A DNA stretch of 64,000 bases from Fodinibius roseus (GCF_900129315.1 NZ_FQUS01000009.1:62001-126000), one strand, 5' to 3'. Positions 35,742-45,120 are shown, counted from the stretch's first letter. Notes: generated by a model not told the origin, from the letters alone. Made by a program: numbers and translations.

Positions 35742-35996
35742 TTAAACGTCGTCGTAGTCAAATCCTTCATCCTGTTCATTGTGAAAAAAATCTTCTTTCC
35801 CGATATAATCGGGCCAGATATCTTCCATGTCTTCATATACAACATCTTCACCTTCTTCAATTTCTTCCAAATCGTACAGGTTATCGAGCACCTGTTGGGG
35901 CGCGCCATTACGCTCTGCCCACTCGATGAGCTCTTCTCTGGTTGCAGGGAAGGGGGCATCATCTAATGTTGCGGCTAATTCTACTGTCCAAATCAT
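35742..35996 (-). CDS. DUF2795 domain protein
   Basis: An 84-aa, strongly acidic protein matching the DUF2795 family common in Bacteroidota: MIWTVELAATLDDAPFPATR, a tryptophan-containing helix, RNGAPQQVLDNLYDLEEIEE, then a DDV-type acidic tail. Function unknown. It is expressed alone with a terminator right after it. The promoter region carries a tandem direct repeat. Confidence 0.85.
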   Translation of the reverse strand: MIWTVELAATLDDAPFPATREELIEWAERNGAPQQVLDNLYDLEEIEEGEDVVYEDMEDIWPDYIGKEDFFHNEQDEGFDYDDV

Positions 35997-36016
35997 AAAT
36001 ACTATTGCTTTTTTAA

Positions 36017-36036
36017 AATTTCTTAGAATTTCTTAG
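36017..36036. promoter_or_regulatory. Tandem 10-bp direct repeat upstream of the DUF2795 gene
   Basis: AATTTCTTAG occurs twice back to back (36017-36026, 36027-36036), 21 bp upstream of the DUF2795 start and 157 bp from tatA. A period of one helical turn suits binding of a response-regulator-like dimer on one DNA face, but it may be a chance duplication. Confidence 0.35.
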
Positions 36037-36192
36037 AACCTTAACAAAGGTCTTACCTATTAAATTCAACTCATTTTTATCGAAAATGCAATTTTTTTTT
36101 CGAACTATAACTGAAAGATCTACAAAATAATTCTTATCTTACCTTTTCTTAACCAAGTAAACTAATAAACTAAATACAACGAGGAATATTAT

Positions 36193-36447
36193 ATGGGAAG
36201 TTTCGGCGGAATGGAAATACTTATCGTCCTGATGGTTATTTTACTTTTCTTTGGAGCTAAACGCATTCCCGAATTAGCACGTGGCATCGGCCAGGGAATG
36301 AATGAGTTCCGCAAGGCCTCCGACCAGATCAAGCAAGAGCTTGAACAAGGGGAAAAGGAAGGTCTGAAGTCAGATTCCAAGACAAAGGCTAAGACCAAAA
36401 CCAAGGCTAACACAAACAAGGAAAGCGAAGAAAGTAAAGTTAACTAA
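36193..36447 (+). CDS. tatA: Twin-arginine translocase subunit TatA/TatE
   Basis: An 84-aa component of the Tat system that forms the pore for folded proteins. The N-terminal helix MEILIVLMVILLFFGAKRIP has the family's FG turn, followed by the amphipathic helix ARGIGQGMNEFRKA and a Lys/Glu/Thr-rich tail. A good GAGGA ribosome-binding site lies upstream. gatA follows after 14 bp, so the two are probably cotranscribed. tatC is not in the window. Confidence 0.93.
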   Translation: MGSFGGMEILIVLMVILLFFGAKRIPELARGIGQGMNEFRKASDQIKQELEQGEKEGLKSDSKTKAKTKTKANTNKESEESKVN

Positions 36448-36461
36448 ACTATAGAATATCG

Positions 36462-37997
36462 TTGAGTTTTTCAGATTTTAGCCGGATCCGTACTTCTTTG
36501 GAAACCGGAGAACTATCCGTTACCGACATTGTACAGAACTATATTCATAATATCGAGCAGCGCAATGACGAGATCAATGCCGTCGTAAGCCTTGATAAGG
36601 ATGCTGCTCTTCAGAGAGCCGGTGCAGTCCAGGATCGAATGGATGAGGGTACGGCCGGTAAACTGGCGGGTATGGTTGTGGGAATTAAAGATCTGATCTG
36701 CGAAAAGGGCAAACAGGCCACCTGTGCATCGAATATCCTGGCGAACTTTGAAAGTGTCTATGATGCCACCGTAATAGAACGGTTAAGAGATGAAGATGCT
36801 ATTTTATTGGGACGCTTGAACATGGATGAGTTTGCCATGGGATCCTCGACTGAGAATACTATTTATGAACCCACCCATAATCCGGTGGATATTACCAAAG
36901 TTCCGGGCGGATCATCCGGCGGAAGCGCAGCTGCGGTAGCCGCTGATTTTTGTACGGCCTCCCTGGGGACAGACACAGGAGGGTCCATTCGCCAGCCGGC
37001 CTCTTATTGCGGAGTGGTAGGCCTGAAACCAACATACGGGCGGGTATCGCGGCATGGATTGATTGCCTTTGCGTCCTCCTTCGATTGCATTGGCCCCCTG
37101 ACCCATACGGTAAAAGATGCAGCTATCCTGCTTGAGACGCTGGCGGGCTTTGACGAGAATGACAATACCTCCTCCAGCCGGGCCGTACCCAACTACCGGC
37201 AGTTTACAGAATCCCCGGATGCCAATATCCGGATAGGCGTACCGGAGGAATATTTCGGGGAGGGACTGGATGATGAAATTCGGGAAGGCATCCGCTCCCA
37301 GCTGGCTGAATTGGAGGAGTCGGGGGCTGAGCTGGTACCCATTCACCTGCCGCACATGAAATACGGCATCGCCACTTATTATATTTTGGCTACGGCGGAG
37401 GCGTCCAGTAATCTCGCACGATACGACGGCGTTCGTTATGGTCACCGTGCGGATATCAAGGAAGTGGAGGCTGACCTGAAGAAAGAGGAAGAAGCCCTTA
37501 AAGAACAGATTAAGCTTGCTGAAGGCGAGGAAAAAGTAAAACTTGGGGCTCAACTTGAGGATATGGACTCCCCGCTCATCCGGCTTTATAAAAAGAGTCG
37601 CACTGAAGGATTCGGTACCGAGGTTAAGCGCCGGATCATGCTGGGAACGTACGTACTGAGTGCCGGTTATTATGATGCCTATTACGGGAAGGCCCAAAAA
37701 GTGCGCCGCCTAATAAAACGGGACTTTACCAAAGCTTTTGAGGAGGTCGATGTTATTGTCTCACCAACCGCTCCTACAACGGCTTTTGATATAGGGGCGA
37801 ATATTGAGAATCCCGTGCAGATGTATCTTAATGATATCTATACCATTTCAGCCAATTTAGCCGGGATATGCGGCATTAATATTCCCGCTGGGACCCACTC
37901 CAATGGCATGCCGTACGGCATGCAGTTTATGGCCGATACCTTCGAAGAGGGGAAACTGTTCAATGCCGCACGCCTGGTGGAGCAGCTCAGTGAATGA
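36462..37997 (+). CDS. gatA: Asp/Glu-tRNA(Asn/Gln) amidotransferase, subunit A
   Basis: Hydrolyses glutamine to supply ammonia for amidation of misacylated Glu-tRNA(Gln) or Asp-tRNA(Asn). The 511-aa protein has the amidase-signature triad: Lys76 in GIKDLICEKG, cis-Ser151 in PGGSSGGSAA and nucleophile Ser175 in TDTGGSIRQP. There is a Glu/Lys-rich insertion at about 330-365. The frame opens at TTG 36462 with a stop just upstream and no ATG near the conserved start. gatB and gatC are elsewhere. Confidence 0.95.
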   Translation: MSFSDFSRIRTSLETGELSVTDIVQNYIHNIEQRNDEINAVVSLDKDAALQRAGAVQDRMDEGTAGKLAGMVVGIKDLICEKGKQATCASNILANFESVYDATVIERLRDEDAILLGRLNMDEFAMGSSTENTIYEPTHNPVDITKVPGGSSGGSAAAVAADFCTASLGTDTGGSIRQPASYCGVVGLKPTYGRVSRHGLIAFASSFDCIGPLTHTVKDAAILLETLAGFDENDNTSSSRAVPNYRQFTESPDANIRIGVPEEYFGEGLDDEIREGIRSQLAELEESGAELVPIHLPHMKYGIATYYILATAEASSNLARYDGVRYGHRADIKEVEADLKKEEEALKEQIKLAEGEEKVKLGAQLEDMDSPLIRLYKKSRTEGFGTEVKRRIMLGTYVLSAGYYDAYYGKAQKVRRLIKRDFTKAFEEVDVIVSPTAPTTAFDIGANIENPVQMYLNDIYTISANLAGICGINIPAGTHSNGMPYGMQFMADTFEEGKLFNAARLVEQLSE

Positions 37998-38161
37998 ATC
38001 GCCTTACAGATTGGGTTGGTTAGGTTAAATGGTGTGTTCGGTGTTGAGCATACATAATGAACCTGCCGGATCCTATGGATGCAAGCCGTTCCTTTTTCAC
38101 TCACAGGGTTTTATTTTAGGTATGAATGTTAAATCGAACGACAAAACCGATATTAGCAACC

Positions 38162-38932
38162 ATGAAGAACAGACTTGCCAATAAATGGGGAATTATCACC
38201 GGGGCGACATCCGGCATAGGAAAAGCCACCGCCTATGCGTTTGGGGCCTCGGAATGCAACCTTGTACTAACAGGACGCCGGCAAGAGCGTTTGAAGGAGG
38301 TTGCCGGGGAATTGCAGTCGGATTATGCCATCGAAGTTGAGACGGCAGCGTTTGATATCAGGGACACCGGGGCCTGCCGGGAACTGGTGGAAGGGCTTTC
38401 TCATCCTGTTGATATCCTGGTGAATAACGCCGGACTGGCGAAAGGCGTGGACGGCGTGGACGAGGCTGACCTTGACGACTGGAATCAGATGATTGATACC
38501 AATATCAAGGGCCTGATGACCATGACCCGGCTCATTGCTCCTAAAATGAGGGAGAGAGACCGGGGACATATTATTAATGTGGGGTCAATTGCGGGACATG
38601 AGAGCTATACGGGGGGATCTATTTACTGTGCGACGAAACATGCTGTCAAGGCTTTTACTGAAGCTACAAAGAAGGACCTGCACGATACAAACATACGAGT
38701 CAGTATGGTCTCTCCCGGGTTGGTGGAAACCGAGTTCAGTGAGGTTCGATATGACGGCGATAAAGATAAAGCGGATCAGGTGTATGAAGGCATCCGGCCC
38801 CTGGTTGCCGGGGATATTGCCGAGGTTATTCATTTTACGGCCAATCGTCCCCCGCATGTGAATATTATGGATACCATTATTTTTACTGTTGACCAGTCTT
38901 CCGCGACCATGGTACACCGGGGTGATGATTAA
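38162..38932 (+). CDS. SDR-family NAD(P)-dependent oxidoreductase
   Basis: A 256-aa short-chain dehydrogenase with the cofactor motif TGATSGIG (13-20), NNAG (88-91), and the catalytic Ser142, Tyr155 and Lys159 in YCATK. The sequence resembles YdfG/3-hydroxy-acid dehydrogenases. ATG 38162 gives the usual short N-terminus; ATG 38126, with AGG four bases before it, would add 12 residues. The M28 lipoprotein gene overlaps its end by 8 bp. Confidence 0.85.
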   Translation: MKNRLANKWGIITGATSGIGKATAYAFGASECNLVLTGRRQERLKEVAGELQSDYAIEVETAAFDIRDTGACRELVEGLSHPVDILVNNAGLAKGVDGVDEADLDDWNQMIDTNIKGLMTMTRLIAPKMRERDRGHIINVGSIAGHESYTGGSIYCATKHAVKAFTEATKKDLHDTNIRVSMVSPGLVETEFSEVRYDGDKDKADQVYEGIRPLVAGDIAEVIHFTANRPPHVNIMDTIIFTVDQSSATMVHRGDD

Positions 38933-39899
38933 CCGTATCCTGTACCTGCCTTTATTAGTAATCCTTTTTTCTGGATGCGATGGCCCCGACGAGCGGCAAC
39001 AGCGCCTGAACTTTGAAAAAAAAGGGAGGGAGGTGCCGGCCTTTTCCGCCGACAGTGCTTACCGGTTCGTTAAGGAACAGGTTAACGTTGGTCCGCGCAA
39101 TCCCGGTTCAGAGGGACACCGGCAGACCAGGAAATATCTCCTGCGCAAGTTTCAATCCTATGCGGGGGCGAAGCGTGTTTTTTCACAGGAGTTTACAGCG
39201 GAAGGGTATAACGGCGACACGCTGCAGCTTACCAATATTATTGCCGCTTTTAATCCCCGGCAAGCCGACCGTATTATGCTTTGCGCACACTGGGATACGC
39301 GTCCCCGTGCCGACAAGGATTCCGTCAACACTGCCCGGCCGATCCCCGGTGCGGATGACGGGGCCAGCGGAGCAGGGGTTCTTTTGGAGCTGGCCCGCCT
39401 TTTCCGGGATAACCCGCCGCCCATCGGGGTGGATCTCATCCTTTTTGACGGGGAGGATTACGGCCGGGAGGGCGATACCGGTCACTACTTCCTCGGTTCC
39501 CGCCACTGGTCCCAAAACCCGCCGGTCCGGGGTTATGCTCCCCGGTTTGGCATCCTGCTGGATATGGTGGGGGGAGAGGGGGCGCTGTTTCCCAAGGAGC
39601 AGTACTCCATGGAATATGCGCCCGCCCTGGTCAATGAGTTATGGTCCATTGCCGAAGAGGAAGGATATGGTGCTATGTTTGTAAACCGCGAAGGGAATGC
39701 CATCTCGGACGATCATGTTGTTATCAACCGCATACTGGGGATTCCGACCATCGATGTTATCCGCCACAGTCCCGACCGTCCGGGCATGGGATTTGCTCCC
39801 TATTGGCATACGCACAACGATAACCTGGCGATCATCGATAAAAAAACACTGGAAGCTGTGGGAGAAATTTTGACGGAATTGGTGTATAACAGATTATAG
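38925..39899 (+). CDS. M28-family lipoprotein, glutaminyl-peptide-cyclotransferase-like
   Basis: A 324-aa protein. Lipobox ILFSGC predicts membrane lipidation (Cys14). Zinc-site motifs are AHWDTRPRAD (His), GADDGASG (Asp), FDGEDYG (Glu) and the C-terminal YWHTHNDN (His). This pattern marks M28 aminopeptidases and bacterial/animal-type glutaminyl cyclases, which form N-terminal pyroglutamate. The start lies inside the end of the SDR gene. It probably acts in the periplasm. Confidence 0.85.
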   Translation: MINRILYLPLLVILFSGCDGPDERQQRLNFEKKGREVPAFSADSAYRFVKEQVNVGPRNPGSEGHRQTRKYLLRKFQSYAGAKRVFSQEFTAEGYNGDTLQLTNIIAAFNPRQADRIMLCAHWDTRPRADKDSVNTARPIPGADDGASGAGVLLELARLFRDNPPPIGVDLILFDGEDYGREGDTGHYFLGSRHWSQNPPVRGYAPRFGILLDMVGGEGALFPKEQYSMEYAPALVNELWSIAEEEGYGAMFVNREGNAISDDHVVINRILGIPTIDVIRHSPDRPGMGFAPYWHTHNDNLAIIDKKTLEAVGEILTELVYNRL

Positions 39900-39921
39900 A
39901 AGGGGGAAGCGTGCCCGTATT

Positions 39922-40761
39922 ATGACATATATTAAGCTTGAGATAGCTCTTCCTGATGAATACCATGAGCCGCTTATCGCGGAACTTTCGGAGATGGGTT
40001 TCGACGGTTTTGAACAGCGGGACCATCAGGTTATTACCTATATTGAAAAAGGGAATTTAGCGATCGCGGATCGAGAGCAGATCGAACAGCTGCTGGCGGG
40101 TTTCCCCGGCCATTGCTTTATCGAAAAGGAGGAAGTGGTGGAGGATCAAAACTGGAATGAGCAGTGGGAGCAGACCGTAGGGGCCCGGGAGATCGGCCGC
40201 TTTTTTGTGAAACCCACCTGGTCGACAGATCCGGTGCCCGGGGACAAAATCCTGCTTGAAATTGATCCCAAAATGTCCTTCGGCACGGGTTATCATGAGA
40301 CGACCCGTCTGATCCTAAAGCTCCTGCCGGGGATGGTCCGCCGGGATGATACCGTCATCGATGCCGGCACAGGTACGGCTATTTTATCCATTGCCGCCGT
40401 CAAGCTCGGAGCGTCGCGCGTGCTGGCCTTCGACACTGATGAGTGGAGCATTAAAAATGCGCGAGAGAATATTCTGCTCAACGGAGTGGATACCCGGATT
40501 ACGGTTGTAAAAGGTTCGACGGAGGTCGTTCCCGCAACGATGAAGGCCGATCTTCTGCTGGCAAATATACAGCGGAATGTAATCCTGGAACTGCTTCCCG
40601 ATTTTATTAAATCTCTCAAGAAAGGCGGAAATATGGTATTATCCGGCCTGGTAGAAAGCGACCGGGCCGACATCAGAAGGCGGTTGTCCCAGGACGCCCG
40701 GGTGATCGATATCCAACAAGAAAATGAATGGATTGCCATTCATGCACAGGCCAAAAAATGA
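39922..40761 (+). CDS. prmA: Ribosomal protein L11 methyltransferase
   Basis: SAM-dependent trimethylation of ribosomal protein L11. The 279-aa protein has the PrmA N-terminal domain (1-110) and the methyltransferase fold with motif I IDAGTGTAILSIAA, acidic LAFDTDEWSIKNA and the LLANIQRNV catalytic block, where PrmA has N-I-L or N-I-x. KMSFGTGYHETTR is a family signature. The stop overlaps the ppx start (ATGA), so the genes are coupled. Confidence 0.93.
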   Translation: MTYIKLEIALPDEYHEPLIAELSEMGFDGFEQRDHQVITYIEKGNLAIADREQIEQLLAGFPGHCFIEKEEVVEDQNWNEQWEQTVGAREIGRFFVKPTWSTDPVPGDKILLEIDPKMSFGTGYHETTRLILKLLPGMVRRDDTVIDAGTGTAILSIAAVKLGASRVLAFDTDEWSIKNARENILLNGVDTRITVVKGSTEVVPATMKADLLLANIQRNVILELLPDFIKSLKKGGNMVLSGLVESDRADIRRRLSQDARVIDIQQENEWIAIHAQAKK

Positions 40762-41699
40762 TGAAATCAGCTATTGACATAGGAACGAATACGGTACTTT
40801 TATTAGTCGCAGAAAAAGAACAGGGAGATATCCGGGTGATAGAGGAGCAGCAGCGGGTTCCGAGGCTGGGACGGAATGTGGATGAGCAGCGCAATCTTCC
40901 GGATGAAGCGATGGGACGTGTGATTGATATATTAAAAGAATATCAGCATATAATTGACCGAAAATACCCGGACGCCGGCCCGCCGGTTGTGACGGCTACC
41001 AGTGCGGTGCGCGACGCTAATAACCGGGACGAGTTTATCGACCGGGTTGAGGAACAAACCGGCCTCCGGGTAACCATCCTGAGCGGACTGGAAGAAGCAG
41101 CCTGCACGTTTTTGGGGGCCCAAAGTGTGCTTCCCGGTGTACCCCGGGACCAGCTGAAGATCGTGCTCGATATCGGTGGTGGCAGCACTGAAATAGCCCT
41201 GGGCAAAGAGGCGGAAATTATGGATCGCTATTCGTTCGACATGGGATGCGTGCGGTTTACCGAACGGTATCTGAAAGACATCCCTGCCACTCCCGGACAA
41301 ATCAATGACTGCAAAAAAGCGATACGAGAGGTACTGGCAGAGTATCCTTACGATTTAGAAGATGACATCCGCTTGGTGGGCGTGTCGGGTACCGTTACTT
41401 CTCTTGTTTACATAGACCGGGATTTGACAGCATACGACAACGATGGCATTAATGGCTGCCGGTTATCTGCCGGTGCGATCCGGGACTATATTTCTATTTT
41501 CCGTTCAGCTACTCCCGATGAACTTACGAGGCGTTATCCGGTTGTAATGGAGGGAAGAGCTGATATTTTTTTGGCCGGACTATTAATCCTCGAAGGCGTA
41601 ATGGATCTGTATGGATTCGGCTCACTCATTGCGTCCACGGGCGGCATTCGTCACGGAGCGGTTCTTCTCGAAGGATCACTGAATAAAAAAAGCCCCTGA
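40758..41699 (+). CDS. ppx: Exopolyphosphatase / pppGpp phosphatase family
   Basis: A 313-aa Ppx/GppA protein of the actin-like ATPase fold: KSAIDIGTNTVLLLV is the first phosphate loop, and VLDIGGGSTEIALG and GVSGTVTSL are the second and third. Members degrade polyphosphate or pppGpp. The short length (E. coli Ppx has 513) matches the single-module form of many bacteria. ATG 40758 and ATG 40761 are both possible starts. A bidirectional terminator begins within its last codons. Confidence 0.9.
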   Translation: MMKSAIDIGTNTVLLLVAEKEQGDIRVIEEQQRVPRLGRNVDEQRNLPDEAMGRVIDILKEYQHIIDRKYPDAGPPVVTATSAVRDANNRDEFIDRVEEQTGLRVTILSGLEEAACTFLGAQSVLPGVPRDQLKIVLDIGGGSTEIALGKEAEIMDRYSFDMGCVRFTERYLKDIPATPGQINDCKKAIREVLAEYPYDLEDDIRLVGVSGTVTSLVYIDRDLTAYDNDGINGCRLSAGAIRDYISIFRSATPDELTRRYPVVMEGRADIFLAGLLILEGVMDLYGFGSLIASTGGIRHGAVLLEGSLNKKSP

Positions 41700-41727
41700 A
41701 TAATTAATATCAGGGGCCTTGTTTTTT
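41692..41727. terminator. Bidirectional terminator between ppx and the outer-membrane barrel gene
   Basis: GCCCCTGA (41692-41699) pairs with TCAGGGGC (41710-41717) across a 10-nt loop. The minus strand is followed by TTTTTTTATTC and the plus strand by CTTGTTTTTT, so both converging genes can use it. Confidence 0.9.
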
Positions 41728-41753
41728 CGTCTGTTGTCAGATATATCTTATGT

Positions 41754-42239
41754 TTATATACCGAATCGCAAACCGGCAGAGATGCCTAACTGATCAGTGC
41801 TGCCAAGAACATATTTCAGCTCAGTATAGATGTCGGCGAAGTCCATTGCGAACTCAGCACCACCCCCGATATTCAGACCCACTTCGGAATCCGATGCAGA
41901 GCCAAGTGAACCCATGTCATACGACAAGGTAGCATAGTTCAGGCCGGCTAAGCCGTAAACCCTGGTTCCTTCTTCCGCATAGAAATGGTAGTGGCCGTTT
42001 GCGTTAATTTCCCACCAGTCAATGACATCAGGGAAGAAGTAGGTAAAATCTGCAGCCCCGCTTATTTCAGGAGTAAAGGCATATTTAGCACCTATCTGAA
42101 CTCCTATGGCCTCAGCTTCCGTACCATATGCTATTCCCCCACCGATTTTAACGTCGGAAGACTCCTGCGCGTAACTTGTGGTATTGAAAGCCAACGCTAA
42201 ACCGAAAAGCAGACAACTTGTAAGTATTATTTTTTTCAT
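41754..42239 (-). CDS. Small outer-membrane beta-barrel protein
   Basis: A 161-aa protein with a signal peptide (1-24, ending TSYAQ) and an OmpA/OmpW-like eight-strand barrel: alternating aromatic strands such as IGVQIGAKYAF and GLNYATLSYDM, glycine-rich turns, ending LGISAGLRFGI. It is a likely abundant outer-membrane protein, but the ligand is unknown. Confidence 0.8.
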   Translation of the reverse strand: MKKIILTSCLLFGLALAFNTTSYAQESSDVKIGGGIAYGTEAEAIGVQIGAKYAFTPEISGAADFTYFFPDVIDWWEINANGHYHFYAEEGTRVYGLAGLNYATLSYDMGSLGSASDSEVGLNIGGGAEFAMDFADIYTELKYVLGSTDQLGISAGLRFGI

Positions 42240-42291
42240 TATTCTATGTGATTAATTTACTTTAATGATTATTTGTTTAAAAATTACCTCG

Positions 42292-42326
42292 CCTGTAAGA
42301 CCCTTTCAGCGACAAACTCTTACAGG
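42292..42326. promoter_or_regulatory. Perfect 9-bp inverted repeat between divergent genes
   Basis: CCTGTAAGA (42292-42300) and TCTTACAGG (42318-42326), 17-bp loop, lie 53 bp upstream of the barrel-protein gene and 145 bp upstream of the sigma-factor gene. It is a candidate operator for either divergent gene. The tail TTTCC is too short for a terminator. Confidence 0.4.
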
Positions 42327-42470
42327 TTTCCGATTTCACTTTTATATACGCACCCGGAGGGAAAATCAGATCATTTTTAACAAAAAAAATTAGAATGGGA
42401 ATAAAGCGACACTTTCAGTAAGTTTTAGGCTGATAGAAATAGCAATAAATAGTTTCCGCCCGGTTAAGGC

Positions 42471-43109
42471 ATGTCAGATACCAAAGGGAGTCATACAAAA
42501 GTATCGCAGTCCTCACGCGAAAATGCTTCGGAGAGTAGTCTCGAAGATGACGTCTTGGTAAAAGAGGCGATGGGGGGTAATGAGCGCTCATATAAAAAGC
42601 TGGTCAACAAATATCAGCGTGCGTTGCATTTCCACATCCGCAAGATGGTAAAGGACCATGAGCAGATTGAAGATCTGGTTCAGGAGACGTTTGTCAAGGC
42701 TTTTGATAACCTGAGCAGATATAATACCGATTACGCTTTTTCGACATGGCTGTATCGCATCGCAACCAATCATACGATAGATTACCTGCGTAAAAAAAAG
42801 CTGCAGACGCTCTCCATTGACGAGCCGGTGAAAACCAAGAGTGGCGAAATGGAGATGCAGCTGCCGGACGAATCGGCCCGGACGGACCGGGACATTATAC
42901 GCAAGCAGCGCCGGCATATGGTGCGGGAGGCGATAAAGGGACTACCTGAGAAATACAGGAGAGTCATTCAGCTCCGGCATATGGAAGAGAAGAGTTACCA
43001 GGAAATTTCAGAAGTGCTGGACAAGCCGCTTGGGACGGTCAAAGCCCATATTTTCCGGGCAAGGGAGATGCTGTACAAGGAACTGAAGGATAAGCGGGAT
43101 CGGTTTTAA
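42471..43109 (+). CDS. ECF-type RNA polymerase sigma factor
   Basis: A 212-aa sigma-70-family protein with region 2 (about 42-110: KYQRALHFHIRKM, IEDLVQETFVKAF and FSTWLYRIATNHTIDYLR) and region 4 (about 150-205: LPEKYRRVIQLRHMEEKSYQ, then EVLDKPLGTVKAHIFRAR). There is no region 1.1 or 3, as expected for an ECF factor. The first 30 residues are polar and low-complexity. No anti-sigma gene adjoins it, so control is probably by another route. Confidence 0.9.
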   Translation: MSDTKGSHTKVSQSSRENASESSLEDDVLVKEAMGGNERSYKKLVNKYQRALHFHIRKMVKDHEQIEDLVQETFVKAFDNLSRYNTDYAFSTWLYRIATNHTIDYLRKKKLQTLSIDEPVKTKSGEMEMQLPDESARTDRDIIRKQRRHMVREAIKGLPEKYRRVIQLRHMEEKSYQEISEVLDKPLGTVKAHIFRAREMLYKELKDKRDRF

Positions 43110-43356
43110 CCCGCATTAATTAAGGGATTACTATTATACAGATCTTAACAGCCTGACAATAAGCTAAACTTTTGTAAGAATCTCAAGGTACCGTAATAGA
43201 TGAAAGCTGCTAAATTGGCCGCTGTGGTGGACTGCTAAATGGTTGTCAACGTCATGAATAACGTATCGCACCCGGAGTTTGCTTTCATACAGTCCCTTGC
43301 CTGACGAGAAATACGGTAAGCCATCCGCAGAAAAGGGAAGGCATTAAGATCCGGGA

Positions 43357-44301
43357 TTATCTATTCAAATTTTCTGCCACAGCCGCCACGTTATCTTTAT
43401 ATTTCTCAAATTTAGCCCGTCGCATGGCACTGCCTTCAAATAGAGCGTCGTATTGCTCGTTATCGAGTTCTTTCCAGAAATTAATATCATGATCCAGGAT
43501 TTTGTCGCGGGGGTAGAGGTCTTCCATCTGCGTATAGCCGGCGTCGCGGTTCCAGGGACAGACATCCTGGCAGATATCGCAGCCGTACATCCACTCGCCA
43601 AGGCGGTCACGGTATTCTTCTGGAATCCGCTCTTTCAGCTCAATGGTGTGGTAGGAGATGCATTTACTTCCGTCGACCCGGTACGGCTCATGAATGGCGT
43701 TGGTGGGACAGGCGTCGATGCAGCGGGTACAGCTCCCGCAGTGGTCCGTAACCTGTGTACTGTACAGAAATTCAGCGTCAATAATCATCTCACCGATAAA
43801 GCAGAAAGATCCGGTATCCCTGTTAAGAAGATTTGAGTTTTTTCCGATCCAGCCCAGTCCGCCCCGCACCGCCCAGGCCTTGTCCAATACCGGGGCCGAA
43901 TCGACAAACACCCGGCCATTGAGTCCCCCGAGCAGCTCTTCGGTAAAGGCGAAGAGTTTTTTCAGTTTCTTTTTATAGACTTTGTGGTAATCCCGTCCCT
44001 GTGCGTATTTGGCGATTTTAGGCTGTCCAACTTGTTGTTGCTGGCGTTCGTGATCGGGGTGGAAGTAACTGCCGATGACCGAAACAACCGATTTCGAGCC
44101 GGGCACGAGCTTGGTGGGATCCACGCGTTTGTCAAAATGATTTTCCATCCAGCTCATCGAGCCGTGGCGTCCCTGGTTTAGCCACTCTTCAAGCCGCCGT
44201 TCTTCGGTCTCCAGTCGCCCCGCTTTGGCAAAACCACAGGCATCGAAACCGAGTCGGAGGGCCTCTTCACGTACTCGTTTTGTGCGTTTAGCGAGATTCA
44301 T
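43357..44301 (-). CDS. queG: Epoxyqueuosine reductase
   Basis: Last step of queuosine synthesis: reduces epoxyqueuosine in tRNA to queuosine using cobalamin and two [4Fe-4S] clusters. The 314-aa protein has CGSCTRCIDACPTNAI and CDICQDVCPWN as cluster motifs and the N-terminal DACGFAKAG block. Normal length. The other queuosine genes are not nearby. It points away from the ftsE operon. Confidence 0.93.
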   Translation of the reverse strand: MNLAKRTKRVREEALRLGFDACGFAKAGRLETEERRLEEWLNQGRHGSMSWMENHFDKRVDPTKLVPGSKSVVSVIGSYFHPDHERQQQQVGQPKIAKYAQGRDYHKVYKKKLKKLFAFTEELLGGLNGRVFVDSAPVLDKAWAVRGGLGWIGKNSNLLNRDTGSFCFIGEMIIDAEFLYSTQVTDHCGSCTRCIDACPTNAIHEPYRVDGSKCISYHTIELKERIPEEYRDRLGEWMYGCDICQDVCPWNRDAGYTQMEDLYPRDKILDHDINFWKELDNEQYDALFEGSAMRRAKFEKYKDNVAAVAENLNR

Positions 44302-44427
44302 TTTTTTGACCAGCCATATTCGTTTATTGGGAATTGGTTAACCTATATGCGTATGCTATGTGCCCGGGATTGGATAATAAAAAGGAAAAACAGAGGGTAA
44401 AGGTTTGAATACCCCCCGGGCCGGCAG

Positions 44428-45120
44428 TTAATTTCTGCCGAGTTTCTGGGGGTCGACCTCCGATATGTTGCCGTTTTCGAGCCGGAGGGTTCGGTATGGA
44501 TACTGCTTAACCGTATCATAGTCGTGGGTGACCATCAGCACCGCCATGCCCCGATTATTTATTTTCTCTAACAGTTCCATAATGGAAGCGGAGGCTTTGG
44601 GATCAAGGTTACCGGTCGGCTCATCGGCCAGCATGATGCGGGGCTCATTGGCCAGCGACCGGGCGATAACTACGCGCTGCTGCTCACCGCCGGAAAGATC
44701 CTCCGGCATGCTTTTGCGCTTGTGGCTCAGGCCAACCATGCCCAGCACTTCGAGCACACGCTGCTTAATATAGCTTTTTTTGGTGCCGGTAACTTTTAAG
44801 GAGAAGGCTACATTTTCGTAGACTGTTCGATCCGGCAGAAGCTGAAAATCCTGAAATACGATGCCCAGTCTGCGCCGCAGGTAGGGAATCTCTTTCCTTG
44901 AAATGGAGGTAACATCGAAGTCAGCTACCCGCACCGAGCCGGCATCGGGAATAAGATCGCGATAGATGAGGCGCAGGAAAGAGCTCTTGCCGGCACCCGT
45001 TTCACCGATAAGGTACATAAACTCACCGTTGGCAAGCGAAAAATTGATCTCATTGAGGACAGGTCGATAATCGTAAGTGACCGAAACATCGGTAAATTCT
45101 ATAACTGACTGCTGGGTCAT
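44428..45120 (-). CDS. ftsE: Cell-division ATP-binding protein FtsE
   Basis: ATPase of the FtsEX complex that couples septum formation to peptidoglycan hydrolysis. The 230-aa protein has Walker A GETGAGKSS (39-47), Q-loop FQDFQLLPDRTVYENVAF, signature LSGGEQQRVVIARSL and Walker [13 protein letters not shown]. The GETGAGKS and DRTVYENV blocks are FtsE-typical. It is the last gene of a four-gene operon with overlapping stops and starts; its usual partner ftsX is 16 kb away on the other strand. Confidence 0.9.
   Translation of the reverse strand: MTQQSVIEFTDVSVTYDYRPVLNEINFSLANGEFMYLIGETGAGKSSFLRLIYRDLIPDAGSVRVADFDVTSISRKEIPYLRRRLGIVFQDFQLLPDRTVYENVAFSLKVTGTKKSYIKQRVLEVLGMVGLSHKRKSMPEDLSGGEQQRVVIARSLANEPRIMLADEPTGNLDPKASASIMELLEKINNRGMAVLMVTHDYDTVKQYPYRTLRLENGNISEVDPQKLGRN

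Noticed and set aside
43110-43356. Short repeated word GCTGCTAAAT / GACTGCTAAATGG in the gap before queG
   Set aside because: Only about 9 bp shared and no structure around it; probably chance.
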